A DNA stretch of 64,000 nt, from contig OZ024889.1 of NCBI GenBank assembly GCA_964017195.1, forward strand, positions 66,572,858 through 66,636,857, read 5' to 3'. This document shows, one piece after another, positions 61,694 through 64,000 of the stretch. Source of the DNA: Siderastrea radians (Eukaryota; Cnidaria; Anthozoa; Scleractinia; Rhizangiidae). The notes under the pieces are model-generated. The model did not search any database and was not told the origin of the DNA. It worked only from the letters and a program-made list of their open reading frames with translations. A program made the translations under genes and the position numbers. Position 1 is the stretch's first letter. The number at the start of each line of letters is the position of its first letter.

Positions 61694-63733
61694 GTTTAGA
61701 GTGGTCAATACACTTAGCTTTACTTACATGAATGTAATAAGGCTAGTTTTCAGGTACGCGACTAAATTAAAAGTGTGAAACAAATAAGATATCTCAGGTA
61801 TATATTACACGGGTTCCTGCATTGTAGTGTACGCTGCTGATAAACCCATACCTGCCTAGAACGCGTCTGCCCTTAAGGTTCGCAAGTCACATTTCCTCTC
61901 TTATTTCTCAGGAGATTCTGGACAAAAAGCATGAGACAAGATTCGGTGCCGTGGTCCACTCTAACCATATCCCAAATACCCTCTTCCAGAAGGACCTCCC
62001 TGTTGTGATGATAAGAAGACAGTTTTGTTACGCGCGAAACAGAAGTTTTAGGGCATTTGTTGTTTGTCAGTTGGGATCTCCCGAGTGCGCGGACAGAAAT
62101 TAAATTATTACAAGGAAATTTTTAAATCGTAAAAAAATAATGTCGCGAATATGGAAAGCTACTTTCTTGATTTAAACAATTTTTTCCAGTTCGCAAGAAT
62201 TAAGTTGCCACAAGAGTTTTGAAGATGTTTGAAGATAAATCTTCCATGTTCCAACATGCCCAATGCACAAAATGCAAGTTTTAAAGCTATTATACTACTA
62301 AAAAATTAAACCGTCATATTAAATTTGTAGAAATTGTTAAGTAAAGTTTTTTTATATTGCATCGTTTTAAATGTTTTTTAACATAAAGCATTCATTCTCT
62401 CAGTTCTTTTGTAAGGTAAAAAGCCAGTGCAAATCAATTCGAAATTGTATCGAAAAAATAAATGTATAGCACAATCAGAGTAGCTAGGATAGTTGTCATA
62501 GGATTTGGGATCCGAAAAATGAACTGCGAACTGCGCCGTCTGTACACGACCGCCCTTCCCTATATATATTCGTGCTAACTTTAGCGTATAAATTTTTGCC
62601 ATTTTTGCTTGAAAAGGGGGAAATTTTTAAGTGTCAGTTCTGAAATTGGGTAGGAAAAATCGCATATTTTGGTCAAAAAATGGGCAAGGATTTAAAGAAG
62701 CAGGCGGCACGCCCCTACCACAAATTTCGAGGAGTACCTCCCCGGGTTAAAACTGTCACTTTCTGTCCTGGTCTCGTTTTTTACTAGCACTCTTCCTCCG
62801 ATTCACTGTTATCTTCAGCTTGTAAAAAGTAAATGAGCCAAAACTTCTGTCGTACAGTTATCGAATTTTCCATTTGCAGGGTTGTTCTTTGATTTAATTT
62901 CCAGAAGCTAGGTACCCTTTGTGAAGCAGGGCCCTCAGATCAGGGTTTAGAAATTTTAAAAAGTAATGGCAGAGCCGCGAAATTAATACGCTTTTGCTCA
63001 GATTTTTTTCTGGAATCGCGAAATTTAATACTCGCAAAATACAGCTCTCGAATTTTCGCGAAATTTAGTACGAATAAAGTTTAGTAGTTGACAACACATT
63101 GTAATCCCCAAGGGATCTCTGAAGGCCATGTAAAAAAAATGAACAAATACTAACCTGAAATGTGAGTAGATTAACACAGCATTCTTTCTTGGCATAGAGA
63201 ATAGTTTGATGATTCTTGAGCTACACCCGTCATTCATGGCAAAAAAAGTACATCCATACATTACCAGCTTCTCGTTCTGATCACAGTGCAACTTGTTGCC
63301 ATAATAGGGAGCATAATATGGAACTGGATTCTGTCTCCGCACGGTGTCTTCTCTTCTTCTCGAATGATTGACTGGATTGACACGTCTCAGTGATTTTAAT
63401 ACTTGACTGCCGGGATCTTCAAAAGAAGATTGAAGGTGTCATTACCGAATATCTCTCTCTGAAAGGCGTGTAACGTGCTTGATTGAAGAACAAATTTGTC
63501 TTTGAGGAGAGGCAGTTCATTACTTATTGGTAGGGCATTTGAACGGCTTTCTTGCCCCGAGGGGAGGGAATTTGAACAAGCCAATCTTCAAAAGTTCAAA
63601 CGCCCAGGGGGTTGCCCGGGGGGGGGGATGTTGAACTTTCGAATTGATCGGCATAAGTTTCTTTCTTGTATGTTTTATTTTCCTTGATAAGGCTCCTTAT
63701 TAAGCCGACATTGCCTTCCAAGTATTCAGCCAT
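60503..63733 (-). pseudogene. DDE-type integrase gene of the transposon, with two nonsense codons
   Basis: Minus-strand blocks join in phase: an N-terminal exon from the ATG at 63733 (MAEYLEGNVGLIRSLIKENK), an exon ending at 63155 (about 63430-63155), 61999-61852, 61166-60962 and 60819-60503. They resemble a cnidarian family of cut-and-paste integrases with an RNase-H-like fold. The first catalytic Asp lies in KLHCDQNEKLVMYG, the second in WDMVRVDHGTE, and the Glu in NLPAERK. The C-terminal exons carry FCVSFITMNVAEVGIKRV, ASWNSHSIEG and a FGIDPLANDDALI stretch. A TAA (in exon 61999-61852, before GQTRSRQ) and a TAG (after PAERK, where I expect Trp) interrupt it. A repeat with C- and G-runs near 63490-63650 interrupts the N-terminal region. 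Splice sites and all three acidic residues survive, so decay is recent. Confidence 0.75.
61657..61694. repeat. (ATCA)n microsatellite
   Basis: About nine AATC units, in an intron of the integrase gene. Confidence 0.95.
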
Positions 63734-63739
63734 ACTTTT

Positions 63740-64000
63740 GCAATCAAAAAGTGTCAAGGGGCGGATCAAACCAGTGCGGATTTAAAATGGCGCCAACTGT
63801 TGACATCTGTCAATCAGCAAGGTTCCAAAGTGCAAGAAAGGTACCTTTTTTGCGCTTTTGATGATATCACTTCTTAGCGCGAAAAAGGTAGACATTTTCT
63901 GCTTACGCCTTCTTTCAGAAAAGTGAAAACACGAAAAAAGCTGGCAATATTAGCATGATAAGATTTGTAGGCGAAAGAGAAAAATACCCACCCTATTTAA
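63740..64000 (-). repeat. Right terminal inverted repeat of the two-gene transposon
   Basis: This is the reverse complement of 54601-54860 with few differences, such as AAAGAGGG against AAATAGGG at the outer end and a missing base in the TTGGAAGCCTTG run. The window stops inside it or at its end. Confidence 0.9.

Larger units (their letters stand above)
54601..64000. mobile_element. Two-gene (RING + integrase) transposon with long TIRs, open at window edge
   Basis: Bases 54601-54860 and 63740-64000 are inverted copies, roughly 97% alike over the outer 245 bp. The repeat may run past base 64000, so the true ends and TSD are not visible. Inside, from the left: a RING-finger gene (55122-56837, plus), a Harbinger-like MITE (58189-58687, probably a later insertion), a ZAD-like first exon (59055-59594, minus), and an integrase gene (60503-63733, minus) whose start codon lies at the inner edge of the right repeat. 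The two main genes run inward from the ends. A decayed integrase start is also present on the plus strand just inside the left repeat (about 54860-55010). Confidence 0.7.

Overview
The window reads as nuclear DNA of a cnidarian, most likely an anthozoan such as a stony coral. It is AT-rich, its genes are split by many GT-AG introns, it carries many microsatellites, tRNA-derived SINEs and short inverted-repeat transposons, and several coding blocks resemble families I know as expanded in corals and sea anemones. The assignment is an inference from gene and repeat character; no species is claimed.

Four host genes can be built with confidence. (1) 12792-14622, minus strand: a complete two-exon repulsive guidance molecule (RGM) gene with signal peptide, GDPH self-cleavage motif and GPI-type tail. 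(2) 23552-31710, minus strand: a seven-exon gene for a 927-residue coiled-coil and disordered protein that I do not recognise. (3) 31864-46616, plus strand: a 14-exon lysosomal glycosidase of the alpha-galactosidase/alpha-N-acetylgalactosaminidase family, with the NAGA-type specificity residues. Genes 2 and 3 are divergent, with start codons only 153 bp apart. (4) 48816-50129, plus strand: an intronless type II membrane protein resembling O-fucosyltransferases. A first coding exon of a ZAD-like zinc-binding family lies at 59055-59594.

Mobile DNA dominates the rest. The most interesting part is the right end. From 54601 to the window edge (64000) there is a structure of at least 9.4 kb bounded by about 250-bp, nearly identical terminal inverted repeats. 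It carries two convergent genes: a RING-finger protein gene (55122-56837, plus) and a DDE-type integrase gene (60503-63733, minus). Both reconstruct cleanly over their introns, and both are broken by isolated nonsense codons. Just to the left (53081-54421) is a 1.3-kb relative with its own inverted arms, holding decayed starts of the same two genes in the same convergent layout. Together they suggest a two-gene transposon family (integrase plus RING/E3-like protein).

Other transposons with defined ends are a 1.6-kb element at 4967-6587 (TSD TAACTT, arrays of TTCGATTGAG-like units at both ends, a SAP-like ORF inside), a 3-kb element in intron 1 of the glycosidase gene (32433-35406), a pogo/Tigger-like MITE (35560-35729) and a Harbinger-like MITE (58189-58687). 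Long gene-free stretches (1-3500, 6594-12791, 14623-23551, 47206-48815, 50200-52140, 56838-58188) hold mostly degraded repeats. I saw no rRNA, functional tRNA or CRISPR.
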